Shown here one piece after another: positions 53,046 through 61,234 of a DNA stretch of 64,000 bases. The notes below the pieces were generated by a model. That model ran no database searches, had not been told where the DNA came from, and saw only the letters and a list, made by a program, of their open reading frames with translations. Position 1 is the first letter of the stretch, and each line of letters begins with the position of its first letter. Made by a program: the position numbers and the translations under genes. This DNA is from JBCCGG01 sp039029395 (GTDB lineage Bacteria > Pseudomonadota > Alphaproteobacteria > Kiloniellales > JAKSDN01): the NCBI GenBank assembly GCA_039029395.1, contig JBCCGG010000013.1, forward strand, positions 59,122-123,121. The letters are read 5' to 3'.

Positions 53046-54926
53046 TCATCCGCCCGCGGCGACCGCCGAAGCCGAGGACGCGACGAGCGATTTGCAAATC
53101 GTCACGGCCTCCGGCGCATTGTCGCCATAACCATCGGCGCCGATCTCGTCCGCGAAGTCCCTCGATACGGGAGCGCCCCCAACAATGACCGGCACGGTCA
53201 AACCGGCGTCTTTGATATCCTTGATGATCAACCGCATGAAGGGCATGGTCGTGGTCAGCAATGCGGAGAGGCCGATGACGTCCGCATTCACCTCACGGGC
53301 GGTTTGGATGATCTCTTCGGCCTTTGTGTTGACACCGAGGTCGACCACCTTGAAGCCGGCGCCTTCGAGCATCATGCCCACCAAGTTCTTGCCAATATCG
53401 TGCAGGTCGCCAAACACCGTCGCCGTCACGATGATCCCCTTGGGCTTCGAGTTGGTGGTTGTCAGTATCGGCCTTAGGACCTCTAGCCCGGCTTTCATGG
53501 CTCTGGCGGCCATCAGCATCTCCGGCACGAAGAGCTCGCCAGTGGCGAATAGATCGCCAACCTCGCCCATCGGCGGGATCAAGCCTTCGTCGAGGATCTC
53601 CATCGCGGATCTGTCCGCGTCCAGCGCCTCTTGGACCAGCACCGGGCAGGCCTCATTGTCAAACGCCATGATCGAATCATAGATGACTTGAAAGATCTCC
53701 TCGCGCTTGGGCCCGGTATCCGTGGCGTCGGCTTTGTCCTTGCCATCCAAATAGATGCCCATGAAGCCCTTGCCGCCCGTCGACTCCGCCGCAACCCCCT
53801 CCGGACCGCTCAGAACCTCGCCGGCATAGGGGCGCTCACCGGCGCGAAAGCTCTTGACCGCCTCGATGGCGGTTCTGACATTCTCGACCGGGGTTTGGGC
53901 ACTGAAACTGCAAAGATAGAGGAAGAACTTTTTGCCATTGGGCCCGCTCGTCCCCTGCTCCATGTATTCGTGGACTCGGCGGGTGATGTCTTCCTTGGTG
54001 CCGCTCTGCAAGAGCAGAGTGCCGACACCAAAACTCAGCGCACATCCTTTCTTGTCGACGTACTCGCGGATTCTCCTGGTTCCGACGCGAAAGCAATCGG
54101 GGTCCTGTACCTTCAGGTACTGCGGCGTGACATGAAGCTTCGTATCCCAGTACTTGTCGACATCCGAGGCAAAGGCATCCCCCCACCAATTGTCGCAACG
54201 AATGCCCGGGCGATCACCGCAGAGTCGACGGAGCTTGTCCAGATAGGGGACCGAATACTCCTCGAGCATGTCCTCCGTGATGAAAGGCAGTGAGCCGACC
54301 GCATCCTTGCCGTTAGCGATGGTCGCATCCGGCAGAACCTTGAAATAGGCGTTGATGAAAGGCGCAAGCACTTCCTCGACAAGAAAATCCATGACGCGGT
54401 GGACGAATTTTGGGTCTTCGTCGATCTTGAGCACCATGTTCTCGAACTGCATAACCTGAGCGCAAAGATTGATCGGCGCGCAGTAATGGATGTAGTGGGT
54501 GTAGCCGGTCAGCTCCTTGCAAATCTGCAGCGCCTCCAGGACCCATGGCATGCGTGCGGTTTTGAAGGGGTCCGGCGCCTTGATCCGGGCAAGATCCTTT
54601 TCGTTGCTGATGATCGGCGCGGTGTTGTCGAGCGCGGGATAGAGATCGTCGAACCATGCCATGTTGCCGCCGAGCGCTTCCGCCTCGACCGAATAGACAT
54701 CCCAAACCATGTCCGGCACATCAAAGCCGAGCTCGGACTGAGCCTCCAGATTTCCGCGGACAAAGAGCTCCGGATCGCTGAAAAATTGCCGACCGTTATG
54801 TTTGCCGAACTTCATGCAAAACTCGGCCATCTGAGTCGTGACCGGCGCGAACTCGGCATCTTCGCCGGCCATGATGAGCTTGATTTGCCGGACGCCGTCC
54901 TCGAAGTCGAACTCGTAGTTAGACAT
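53046..54926 (-). CDS. Corrinoid-dependent methyltransferase: URO-D-type domain fused to a B12-binding domain (CmuA-like)
   Basis: 626 residues from the ATG at 54926 (AGAGG 6 bp upstream). Residues 1 to about 400 are a uroporphyrinogen-decarboxylase-fold methyltransferase (GGNMAWFDDLYP, YIHYCAPINLCAQVM, FGVGTLLLQSGT). Residues about 420-626 form a B12-binding module: a helical cap (LIPPMGEVGDLFATGELFVP), then GDLHDIGKNLV with the cobalt ligand His509, and VIVGGAPVSRDFADEIGADG. This fused order and length correspond to chloromethane methyltransferase CmuA; substrate may be a methyl halide or another methyl donor. The HxC zinc motif common in the family is not obvious (RCDNWWGD here). Confidence 0.88.
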   Translation of the reverse strand: MSNYEFDFEDGVRQIKLIMAGEDAEFAPVTTQMAEFCMKFGKHNGRQFFSDPELFVRGNLEAQSELGFDVPDMVWDVYSVEAEALGGNMAWFDDLYPALDNTAPIISNEKDLARIKAPDPFKTARMPWVLEALQICKELTGYTHYIHYCAPINLCAQVMQFENMVLKIDEDPKFVHRVMDFLVEEVLAPFINAYFKVLPDATIANGKDAVGSLPFITEDMLEEYSVPYLDKLRRLCGDRPGIRCDNWWGDAFASDVDKYWDTKLHVTPQYLKVQDPDCFRVGTRRIREYVDKKGCALSFGVGTLLLQSGTKEDITRRVHEYMEQGTSGPNGKKFFLYLCSFSAQTPVENVRTAIEAVKSFRAGERPYAGEVLSGPEGVAAESTGGKGFMGIYLDGKDKADATDTGPKREEIFQVIYDSIMAFDNEACPVLVQEALDADRSAMEILDEGLIPPMGEVGDLFATGELFVPEMLMAARAMKAGLEVLRPILTTTNSKPKGIIVTATVFGDLHDIGKNLVGMMLEGAGFKVVDLGVNTKAEEIIQTAREVNADVIGLSALLTTTMPFMRLIIKDIKDAGLTVPVIVGGAPVSRDFADEIGADGYGDNAPEAVTICKSLVASSASAVAAGG

Positions 54927-55328
54927 TGCCGCCTCTTTCGGTTTGAGATTGAGGTTGCGACAAGGCCCTTGGCCAGATCCTCGATCCAAAGCCAATCAAA
55001 TCAACCGGTTGTGTCGGGTTAAAGAGCCCCTTCATGCGCGCAGCCTCAAGAGTCCCCGTGGGGATCATCAAGACGAGAGGGCTGGGGCGCTAGGAAGTGC
55101 CGTGGTTGAGCCCTTGAGACCGTACCTCGCAGCCAAAACGGCGCGGGCACGGCTAAATCTTCAGCTTCAAAGCTCGCATATGTTGCCGTTTTGGTCAAAC
55201 TGGGGCCGCACCAATGATTCTACGCAAATGGACCAATCGCTGGTCACTCTGCCTGCAGAGGGCCTTGGTCGAGCGACCAACCGCTTCGCTCGAGTGGCTT
55301 GATCGCGCTAGCAGAACCCCCGGGGGCG
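54927..55328. other. 402-bp intergenic region, no supported gene
   Basis: Between metF and the methyltransferase, both minus strand. No recognisable reading frame, riboswitch-like structure or terminator with U-tract found. The size leaves room for a separate methyltransferase promoter. Confidence 0.4.
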
Positions 55329-56363
55329 TTACTTCGCGGCTGTGGGCTCTAGGGCCGGTCGGGGCCAAAGGCCGGCCGCTTCGACAATGGGTTTGATGGC
55401 GGCCTCCCACTGGATCGCCATAATGTGAATCCCCGCCACGCCCTCTATCTCGCGGACCTCTTGTATCTGCTCCACGCAGAGCTTGATGCCTTCGGCTCGA
55501 TAGGCGTCTTGCAACGCCTTCTTGTCATCCGGATTGATTCCGGCGCCGGCATCGGCGATGCGCTTAATGCAGTGTTCCGGCACCTCGATCCCGGGAATAT
55601 GCTGGTCAAGAAAACGCGCCATGGTGGGGCTCTTCAAGGGGCCAACGCCCGCCAATATGTGGATTTTCTCGTGCAGTCCCATATCGACCACGCGCTTCAT
55701 GTAAGACCGAAAGGCCTCGACATCGAATATCATCTGCGTTTGGGCGAAATCGGCGCCCGCCACCACCTTCTTGGCTAGGCGAAAGGGGCGCATCTCGACG
55801 GGCGAGGAGAAGGGGCTTGCGGCGGTTCCAATGAACATCCTCGGGCCGCCTCCCTTGATATCCTCGCCGCATTGAAAGGTCCCTTTGTCGCGCATGTCGC
55901 GAACCATGCGGATGAGCTGCATCGAATCAACGTCGCAAACGTTCTTTGCGCCCGGATGATTGCCGAAGGACTGATGGTCGCCCGATAGACAAAGCACATT
56001 CTTGATGCCGTGCACATAAGCGCCCATAAGATCGCTCTGAATCGCCAAGCGGTTCCGATCCCGGCAGGTCATTTGAATGATCGCTTCAAGGCCCTGCTGC
56101 TCGAGAATCATGCCCGTCGCAATGCTGCTCAGGCGCACGATCCCAGTTTGGTTATCGGTGAGGTTTGCCCCGTCGACGTAGCCCTTCAGGAGACCGATTT
56201 TTTTGTGCACCAGCGTGGTGTCCATGCTCTTTGGCGGGCCGAGCTCTCCCGTAACGGCAAAGTGACCCTCGGCCAAAACGCGCTCTAGGTTGCTTTGAGT
56301 CTTCAAGGTGCCGGCCGGCTGTGCGCCAGCGGTCTCCGGAACTGAGATCGCGCTCTGCTGCAT
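55329..56363 (-). CDS. metF: Methylenetetrahydrofolate reductase
   Basis: Oxidoreductase of the C1 pathway, TIM-barrel flavoprotein, 344 residues. N-terminal strand GHFAVTGELGPP (catalytic Glu), GANLTDNQTGIVRLSS, TCRDRNRLAIQSDLMGA (folate-binding region), NVLCLSGDHQSFG, and QTQMIFDVEAF. In methylotrophic context it would run in the oxidative direction, methyl-H4F to methylene-H4F. Its ATG follows the MetV-like stop within 5 bp, so the two are translationally coupled and probably form a complex. Confidence 0.9.
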   Translation of the reverse strand: MQQSAISVPETAGAQPAGTLKTQSNLERVLAEGHFAVTGELGPPKSMDTTLVHKKIGLLKGYVDGANLTDNQTGIVRLSSIATGMILEQQGLEAIIQMTCRDRNRLAIQSDLMGAYVHGIKNVLCLSGDHQSFGNHPGAKNVCDVDSMQLIRMVRDMRDKGTFQCGEDIKGGGPRMFIGTAASPFSSPVEMRPFRLAKKVVAGADFAQTQMIFDVEAFRSYMKRVVDMGLHEKIHILAGVGPLKSPTMARFLDQHIPGIEVPEHCIKRIADAGAGINPDDKKALQDAYRAEGIKLCVEQIQEVREIEGVAGIHIMAIQWEAAIKPIVEAAGLWPRPALEPTAAK

Positions 56364-56365
56364 AG

Positions 56366-57313
56366 TCAGATCGGCTTCATCATGTCTTCGCCCAAGCCCA
56401 ATTGCTTCAAGATTTCGTCTTCTGGACTATCTTGAGCGCTTGATGGTACCGGCGCCTCGGCACCCGGAGGCTGCATGTCCTCCACATCCATACCGAGTTG
56501 CTTCAAGATCTCGTCCTCGGGCGCACTTGTATGGTCCGGTGGCGCCGCGGCGGCGAGCGCGGCAATGGAAATCTCGTCCTCGGCCACATTGGACTCAGTC
56601 GCCGCAGGAGCGCCGGCTGAGGGCGCCGCGCCGATCGCACTGGGTTGGTGCAAATCATCGCGCACGACCGTCCGCCGAAGTCCGCCGCCTCGGCTCGACG
56701 ACCAATCCTTGGGCGGTTGCACTTCCATCAACTCATCTATCAGGTTCAAGTTTTCGGCGTTGCTCCAGATCTTCGACCAGACACAAGGAATCGAGGTGTC
56801 AACCTCGCACATGCCGTTTTCCGATCCGCCGCAGGGCCCGTTCATCAATTGTTTCGGGCAGCGCGTGATGGGGCAGAGGCCTCCGGTGTACTCCAGCACG
56901 CAGTGCCCGCAGCCCACGCAACGCTCCTCCCAGATACCCGGCTCCGTCGGCTGGCCCATGAAGTTGGTATCTAGTCCCGGGAGAATGCGCGTCTTGGGGT
57001 TGCGCTCCGCAAGGGCCTGCACGCCAACACCGCAACCGAGCGACAAGACCGCGTCGTAGTCGCCCAGGTCCTCATCAAGTGGGGCAATGAACTCCTGAAC
57101 GCATTGCCGCTGCACGGTCCGCTCTTCGACTTCCAACTCCTCGCCATTGAGCCGGGCTGCCGTTGTAAGCGCGGATGCAAGGGCTCCGGTTTCTTTCTTA
57201 CCGCCCGAAAAACAGACGGAAACGCACGTTCCACAGCCGACGGCGAGAACCTTCTTCTTGCCTTTCAGCATTCTTTGGAGTTCCGGCATGGGCTTTTGTT
57301 CGGCGACGATCAT
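56366..57313 (-). CDS. metV: MetV-like methylene-H4F reductase partner (MTHFR C-terminal domain) with repeated C-terminal peptide
   Basis: Iron-sulfur partner subunit of MetF, 315 residues. N-terminal GCGTCVSVCFSGG (cysteines for an iron-sulfur centre), then SLGCGVGVQALA, a cysteine-rich region CVGCGHCVLEYTGGLCPITRC (starting about residue 132) and LMNGPCGGSENGMCEVD, typical of MetV. From about residue 225 an unusual 90-residue acidic/Ala/Pro extension carries two copies of PEDEILKQLG (265-274 and 297-306). The upstream electron carrier ends with a related peptide. Such extensions look like flexible docking tails. Confidence 0.86.
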   Translation of the reverse strand: MIVAEQKPMPELQRMLKGKKKVLAVGCGTCVSVCFSGGKKETGALASALTTAARLNGEELEVEERTVQRQCVQEFIAPLDEDLGDYDAVLSLGCGVGVQALAERNPKTRILPGLDTNFMGQPTEPGIWEERCVGCGHCVLEYTGGLCPITRCPKQLMNGPCGGSENGMCEVDTSIPCVWSKIWSNAENLNLIDELMEVQPPKDWSSSRGGGLRRTVVRDDLHQPSAIGAAPSAGAPAATESNVAEDEISIAALAAAAPPDHTSAPEDEILKQLGMDVEDMQPPGAEAPVPSSAQDSPEDEILKQLGLGEDMMKPI

Positions 57314-57408
57314 CTTACTTTCCCCGTTCCAATCCGGCGCGCCAGGGCTGGCAGGTGACTCCCGCCAAACGTCGCAGAGGGCCGGACAGTGTGTGTCGAG
57401 AGCTTCAT

Positions 57409-58533
57409 CTAGGAGAACCCAAGCTGCTGTAAAATTAGATCTTCCGGGCCAAGGTCGTCCGCGCCTGCTTCATCGTTCCGCTTTTCGGATTCACCGGCCG
57501 GAGGGGTCCAGGCCGCTGTAGTACCCAAGGGGTTCGGCCCAATAGAACGTACATCCTCGACGAGTTGTGCCGCGGTTTCACCGAATCGCTCGGCGCCATC
57601 CACTGGAACAAAGGCCATGCAAACCCGTTGCGCGCCCAGTCCGACGTCCGTTAGCCAACGCTCGGCGCGCCGAACCCGCTTGGCCGCATTTTCGTTTCCA
57701 GTCGAGTGGTGGCATCGCCCTGGCTCGCAACCCGAAACGATGACGCCATCGGCTCCTTGTTCGAAGCTTTGCAAGATATGGAGGTTGTCGATCCGGCCGG
57801 TGCACGGCATTTCGATGACTTTTAGCTGGAACGACTCGCTTGAAGCTTCGCGCTCCATGAAGGAAGCGATCGAAGGTGCGCTATTGGGGCAGCAGAAGGT
57901 GACGATTTGTGGCAGCCCAGTTTGTTTAGGCGTCGGTGCAGGGACCCCGTCGTTGGCGTTCTTCCCCAGGTGCGCGGTGACCTGACCGATCACGTCACGA
58001 TCCGCGAACTGGGTCATGCCAATCGCCCCTGTTGGGCAAGCCGCGGCGCAAAGACCGCAGCCTCGGCAAGCGTCATCGTCAACGACCGCGGCCCCCATGA
58101 TGCCGCCAACACCCACGCTTTCGCTGTCAATCTGGGCGGCGCCGTAGGTGCAGGCTCTCACGCAGGTCAAGCAAGCAACACAAATGTCTTGATTGACGAC
58201 GGCGATAGGCCGCTGTTGAGCCAGTTCCTGTGTAACCTCGGGCGGCGGTAGGTCGAGAAGAAGCTCGGCTGAGCGAGCGCGAGACACACAAGTCGTCAGA
58301 TACTCAGATTGTTCGTCCCCATCGAGGGTCATGTCCTGATGATCGACCTCACCGGCCAAAAAACGAACACGGCAAGTGCCACAGAGTCCAACTGTGCAGG
58401 AATTCGGGATGTAGTATCCAGCCCCTTTCAGCGCCTCGAGGATGGAGACCCCGTAGGGTACACCGATGACGTCGCCGGTGCTGGCGATCCGAACGTGAAA
58501 CTCCGCCTTTTGCCCTCCGAGATCGCTGGTCAT
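57409..58533 (-). CDS. Multi-cluster electron carrier: [2Fe-2S] ferredoxin, two [4Fe-4S] and MvhD/FlpD-like domain
   Basis: 374 residues from the ATG at 58533; the open frame reaches 58581. N-terminal plant-type ferredoxin CTVGLCGTC with distal Cys in LTTCVSRA; two 4Fe-4S motifs, CVACLTCVRAC and CRGCGLCAAACPTG; then an MvhD/HdrA-associated domain with FCCPNSAP, MPCTGRID and SGCEPGRCHHSTGN. The C-terminal end (362-374) is GPEDLILQQLGFS, a variant of the peptide repeated in MetV. Likely passes electrons between MetF/MetV and a pool, as FlpD-type proteins do in acetogens and methanogens. First gene of the minus-strand operon. Confidence 0.88.
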   Translation of the reverse strand: MTSDLGGQKAEFHVRIASTGDVIGVPYGVSILEALKGAGYYIPNSCTVGLCGTCRVRFLAGEVDHQDMTLDGDEQSEYLTTCVSRARSAELLLDLPPPEVTQELAQQRPIAVVNQDICVACLTCVRACTYGAAQIDSESVGVGGIMGAAVVDDDACRGCGLCAAACPTGAIGMTQFADRDVIGQVTAHLGKNANDGVPAPTPKQTGLPQIVTFCCPNSAPSIASFMEREASSESFQLKVIEMPCTGRIDNLHILQSFEQGADGVIVSGCEPGRCHHSTGNENAAKRVRRAERWLTDVGLGAQRVCMAFVPVDGAERFGETAAQLVEDVRSIGPNPLGTTAAWTPPAGESEKRNDEAGADDLGPEDLILQQLGFS

Positions 58534-58971
58534 GCGGTTTCGGCATCCTCGAGATCGAAACAAAGATATACACCAAAACACAAATCTATGGAACGACGCA
58601 GCGATTGCAAAAGTAAAAAATAGAATCAGTTCTCGTATTTGTTTTAAATCAGATAGGCGCTATTGGGATTTTCAATAGTTACTGTTTTGCGCATCAGGAG
58701 GAGTATTGACCGGGCAGCGGGCTAGACTCTGCAACCATGCTGAAGGCCGTTGGCGAGACGTTGAAAACTCGACGGTGCCTCATCCACGGCAAGCGATCGC
58801 CCGTCGTGTGCAAGCGGCCTCAAGGGCTCAGGCTGAATCCGACTCCACGACTTTCCGAGATCGGACGATAATCAATCGGCCGCTAGGCATTGACATCCGA
58901 TAGGCCGATGCCCACTGTCATATATCTATCGATCGATAGAATAGATAACCTCGAAGGTCGGGACCAAGGAC
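58534..58971. other. Divergent AT-rich intergenic region at the edge of the accessory segment
   Basis: 438 bp between the electron-carrier gene (minus) and the cupin gene (plus). 58560-58690 is markedly AT-rich, as expected for the promoter of the methyl-oxidation operon. The far end holds the palindrome described separately. A plus-strand frame at 58706-58903 has no family resemblance. No direct repeat of the tRNA-Ser 3' end was found here. Confidence 0.5.
58925..58940. promoter_or_regulatory. Palindromic operator upstream of the cupin gene
   Basis: TCTATCGATCGATAGA, a perfect 16-bp palindrome, 32 bp before the ATG of the cupin gene. A closely related site (TCTACCAATCGATAGA) stands before the GST gene. 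Position around the expected transcription start suggests repression by a dimeric regulator not encoded in the window. Confidence 0.7.
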
Positions 58972-59664
58972 ATGGAAAAGATCAGGCTTAACGCAGACTT
59001 CGGCCAGCGGGCGAGCGCGCACGGCGCTCAGTTGAGCTGGCAAGCCTCCCCGATGAAAGGGGTCGAACGGCGCATGCTGGAGCGTATCGGCGATGAAGTG
59101 GCCCGTGCCACCACGATCGTGCGCTATGCGCCCAACAGCAAGTTCTCGCCCCATGTGCACAGTGGCGGGGAAGAGTTTCTCGTGCTCGACGGTGTCTTTC
59201 AGGACGAGCACGGCGACTTCCCGAAGGGCAGTTACATTCGCAATCCCCCGACCTCGCGCCACACGCCTGGCTCCCACGAGGGCTGCACGATCCTGGTCAA
59301 GCTGTGGCAGTTCGATCAAGCGGACCGCACCCATGTGGTTGCTGATACCAGTAAGCTCGCTTTGCAGACCATCGTCGGTCGCGAAACCGTCGGCGTCATG
59401 CCGCTGTTCAATGACGGCCGGGAAGACGTTCGCTTCGAAAAGTGGCCGCCAAACACCCTGGTGGAGCTGGCGCCAAAGGGAGGCCTGGAAATCTTCGTCG
59501 TCGAAGGCGGCTTTGCGGAAGGCGGCGAGACCTTCTCACAGCACTCGTGGCTGCGTTTGCCCGTCGGCGCAGACCTGAGCGCGACCGCCGGGCCGGATGG
59601 ATGTCTCTGCTGGGTGAAGGAAGGCCATCTGGCCCATCTCGATCTCAGCGTCTTCGAAGATTGA
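58972..59664 (+). CDS. Cupin-domain protein, ChrR-like
   Basis: 230 residues with two cupin modules. The first has the metal motif HVHSGGEEFLVLDG (about 60-73) and GSYIRNPPTSRHTPGSHEGC, which is characteristic of the ChrR C-terminal domain that senses singlet oxygen or peroxides with zinc-bound His/Glu; the second (about 135-215) is less conserved (GLEIFVVEGGFAEGG). No anti-sigma N-terminal zinc domain is present, so it is a stand-alone ChrR-type cupin, perhaps an oxidant- or hydroperoxide-related enzyme. AAGGA lies before the ATG. Confidence 0.82.
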   Translation: MEKIRLNADFGQRASAHGAQLSWQASPMKGVERRMLERIGDEVARATTIVRYAPNSKFSPHVHSGGEEFLVLDGVFQDEHGDFPKGSYIRNPPTSRHTPGSHEGCTILVKLWQFDQADRTHVVADTSKLALQTIVGRETVGVMPLFNDGREDVRFEKWPPNTLVELAPKGGLEIFVVEGGFAEGGETFSQHSWLRLPVGADLSATAGPDGCLCWVKEGHLAHLDLSVFED

Positions 59665-59769
59665 GCCGCGCCAGGTCTCTTTGACCAAGGAGTGGCCGCC
59701 CTAGCTGGGTGGCCGGTTGAGGGGGCGGCTCAGTTGTCGCGCTCTCAGGCCAAAAGTTTTCTCGACCGC

Positions 59770-59798
59770 TTGACCAGCGGCTCAAGGGTAAGTATTGT
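59770..59798 (+). promoter_or_regulatory. Sigma-70-like promoter of the GST gene
   Basis: TTGACC (59770-59775), 17-bp spacer, TATTGT (59793-59798). The palindromic operator overlaps its downstream end, so a bound regulator would block transcription start. Confidence 0.55.
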
Positions 59799-59817
59799 AT
59801 CTACCAATCGATAGATA
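59798..59817. promoter_or_regulatory. Palindromic operator upstream of the GST gene
   Basis: TATCTA-N8-TAGATA dyad enclosing TCTACCAATCGATAGA (59800-59815), a two-to-three-base variant of the perfect palindrome before the cupin gene 875 bp upstream. The right half-site TCGATAGA is identical in both. Together they imply that both genes belong to one regulon. Confidence 0.68.
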
Positions 59818-59886
59818 GGCGGGTGTTTTTCATAGCATCTGCCCCGCTCTAACCAATGCTGGCCACACCAACGGAGGACACCGGTA

Positions 59887-60507
59887 ATGAAGCTCTATGA
59901 CGTCGCCAATTTCCCCAACCCGGTTCGCGTGCGTATCGCCCTTGCCGAAAAGAACGCGACCGATCAGGTCCAGTTCGTACCCGTGGACGTGGGCGCGGGT
60001 GAGAGCCGCACACCGGAGTTCTTGGCCAAGAACCCGGCCGGCACGGTCCCCGTGCTCGAGCTGGACGACGGCACGGCGATCTCCGAATGCACGGCGATCA
60101 CCGAGTACATCGACCACAGCTTTGATGGCCCGGCGCTGAGCGGCCGCTCGCCGCGGGAACGGGCCGTAATCCACATGATGCAGCGGCGCGCCGAGGCGAA
60201 CTTGCTTGACGCCGTGGGCGCCTACTTCCACCACGCGACCCCGGGCCTCGGGCCGGACATGGAACTCTATCAGAACCGGGATTGGGGCGAAAAGCAAAAG
60301 GCCCGCGCGCTCGATGGCATGCGCTATTTCGACGGCGTCCTGAAGGATCAGCCCTACGTCGCCGGCGAGGCCTTCACCATGGCCGACATCACCGTGTTTG
60401 CCGGGCTCGGTTTCGCTGATTTTGCCGGTGTCGATATCCCGGCCGAGTGCCACAACTTGGTCGCCTGGCGCCAGAAGATCGCGGCGCGTCCCAGCGTGGC
60501 CGGCTGA
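59887..60507 (+). CDS. gst: Glutathione S-transferase
   Basis: 206 residues, cytosolic. Thioredoxin-like N-terminal domain: MKLYDVANFPNPVRVRIALAE (catalytic Ser/Cys-type position at the first helix is Asn-Pro here), NPAGTVPVLELDDG with the cis-Pro, and ECTAITEYID for glutathione gamma-glutamyl binding (Glu-Cys instead of Glu-Ser). C-terminal helical domain ends in VAWRQKIAARPSVAG. A role in detoxification, coregulated with the ChrR-like cupin, fits an oxidative or electrophile response. Confidence 0.88.
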   Translation: MKLYDVANFPNPVRVRIALAEKNATDQVQFVPVDVGAGESRTPEFLAKNPAGTVPVLELDDGTAISECTAITEYIDHSFDGPALSGRSPRERAVIHMMQRRAEANLLDAVGAYFHHATPGLGPDMELYQNRDWGEKQKARALDGMRYFDGVLKDQPYVAGEAFTMADITVFAGLGFADFAGVDIPAECHNLVAWRQKIAARPSVAG

Positions 60508-60529
60508 GGCGCCAAGCCGGATCGTTCCC

Positions 60530-61234
60530 TCATTTCCAGGCTTTGCCCTTTTTGTGGAGCAGTATCATGGAGAAGTAGGGTACCGTTTTGGGGTCGACGG
60601 AGTCGAGCGGCAGGAGGCGCTGGCTGGTCATGGTGGCGTGCTCCACATAGACCGCGCGACCGCTTAAGTCGAGGCGTTCGAGCAAGCCTTTGACCTTCGG
60701 GAAGTGGCGCCCCAGCTTGATGATGGCGGCGGCGTCGTCCTGTTTGAGGCGGGCTTCGAGCTGGGCCTCGGGCAGGGGGGCTGGCAAGACGGCGAGCACG
60801 TCGTTGCGCGCCGCCAAGGGCTGGCCGAGCACCGCGGCGCAGGCGGTCAGCGACGAGACGCCGGGCACCACCTCGACGGAAAAGCGCTCGGCCATGCGCG
60901 CGAAGAGATACATGAAGGAGCCGTAGAAGAAGGGGTCGCCCTCGCATAAGACCGCAACGTCCCGCCCGGCCCCTAGGTGGGCGCCCAGGTCCGCGGCCGC
61001 CCGGTCGTAAACCTCTTGCGCTGGAAAGCGCGCGGCCACCATGGGCACCCGGATCACTTCCTCGATCTGGCCGCCGGGCAGCAGATCGGCGACGATCGCC
61101 CGGGCCAGGGAGGGCCCGCTGTCGGGCGCCGGATAGGCCAGCACCGGGGCTGCGCGCAGCAGCCTGAGCGCCTTGACGGTGATCAGCTCCGGGTCGCCCG
61201 GGCCGATGCCCAGGCCATAGAGCCGCCCGCTCAT
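60530..61234 (-). CDS. cobI: Precorrin-2 C20-methyltransferase
   Basis: SAM-dependent methylation at C20 in corrin synthesis, 234 residues. Tetrapyrrole methylase signature: LYGLGIGPGDPELITVKAL at the N-terminus, VAVLCEGDPFFYGSFMYL (about 93-110), VVPGVSSLTACAA. The ATG overlaps the cobL stop as ATGA. Last gene of the minus-strand cobalamin operon. With CobH and CobL it points to the aerobic-type nomenclature, although the cobaltochelatase CbiX first gene suggests early cobalt insertion. Confidence 0.94.
   Translation of the reverse strand: MSGRLYGLGIGPGDPELITVKALRLLRAAPVLAYPAPDSGPSLARAIVADLLPGGQIEEVIRVPMVAARFPAQEVYDRAAADLGAHLGAGRDVAVLCEGDPFFYGSFMYLFARMAERFSVEVVPGVSSLTACAAVLGQPLAARNDVLAVLPAPLPEAQLEARLKQDDAAAIIKLGRHFPKVKGLLERLDLSGRAVYVEHATMTSQRLLPLDSVDPKTVPYFSMILLHKKGKAWK

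Noticed and set aside
53046..54926. MttB/MtgB (trimethylamine or glycine betaine) methyltransferase
   Set aside because: The catalytic domain is URO-D-like with a fused B12 domain, not the MttB fold.
58534..58971. Cobalamin riboswitch before the methyl-oxidation operon
   Set aside because: No B12-box-like sequence or matching stems could be found in the gap.
58534..58971. Attachment-site duplicate of the tRNA-Ser end
   Set aside because: No copy of the T-arm/acceptor sequence was found in this stretch.
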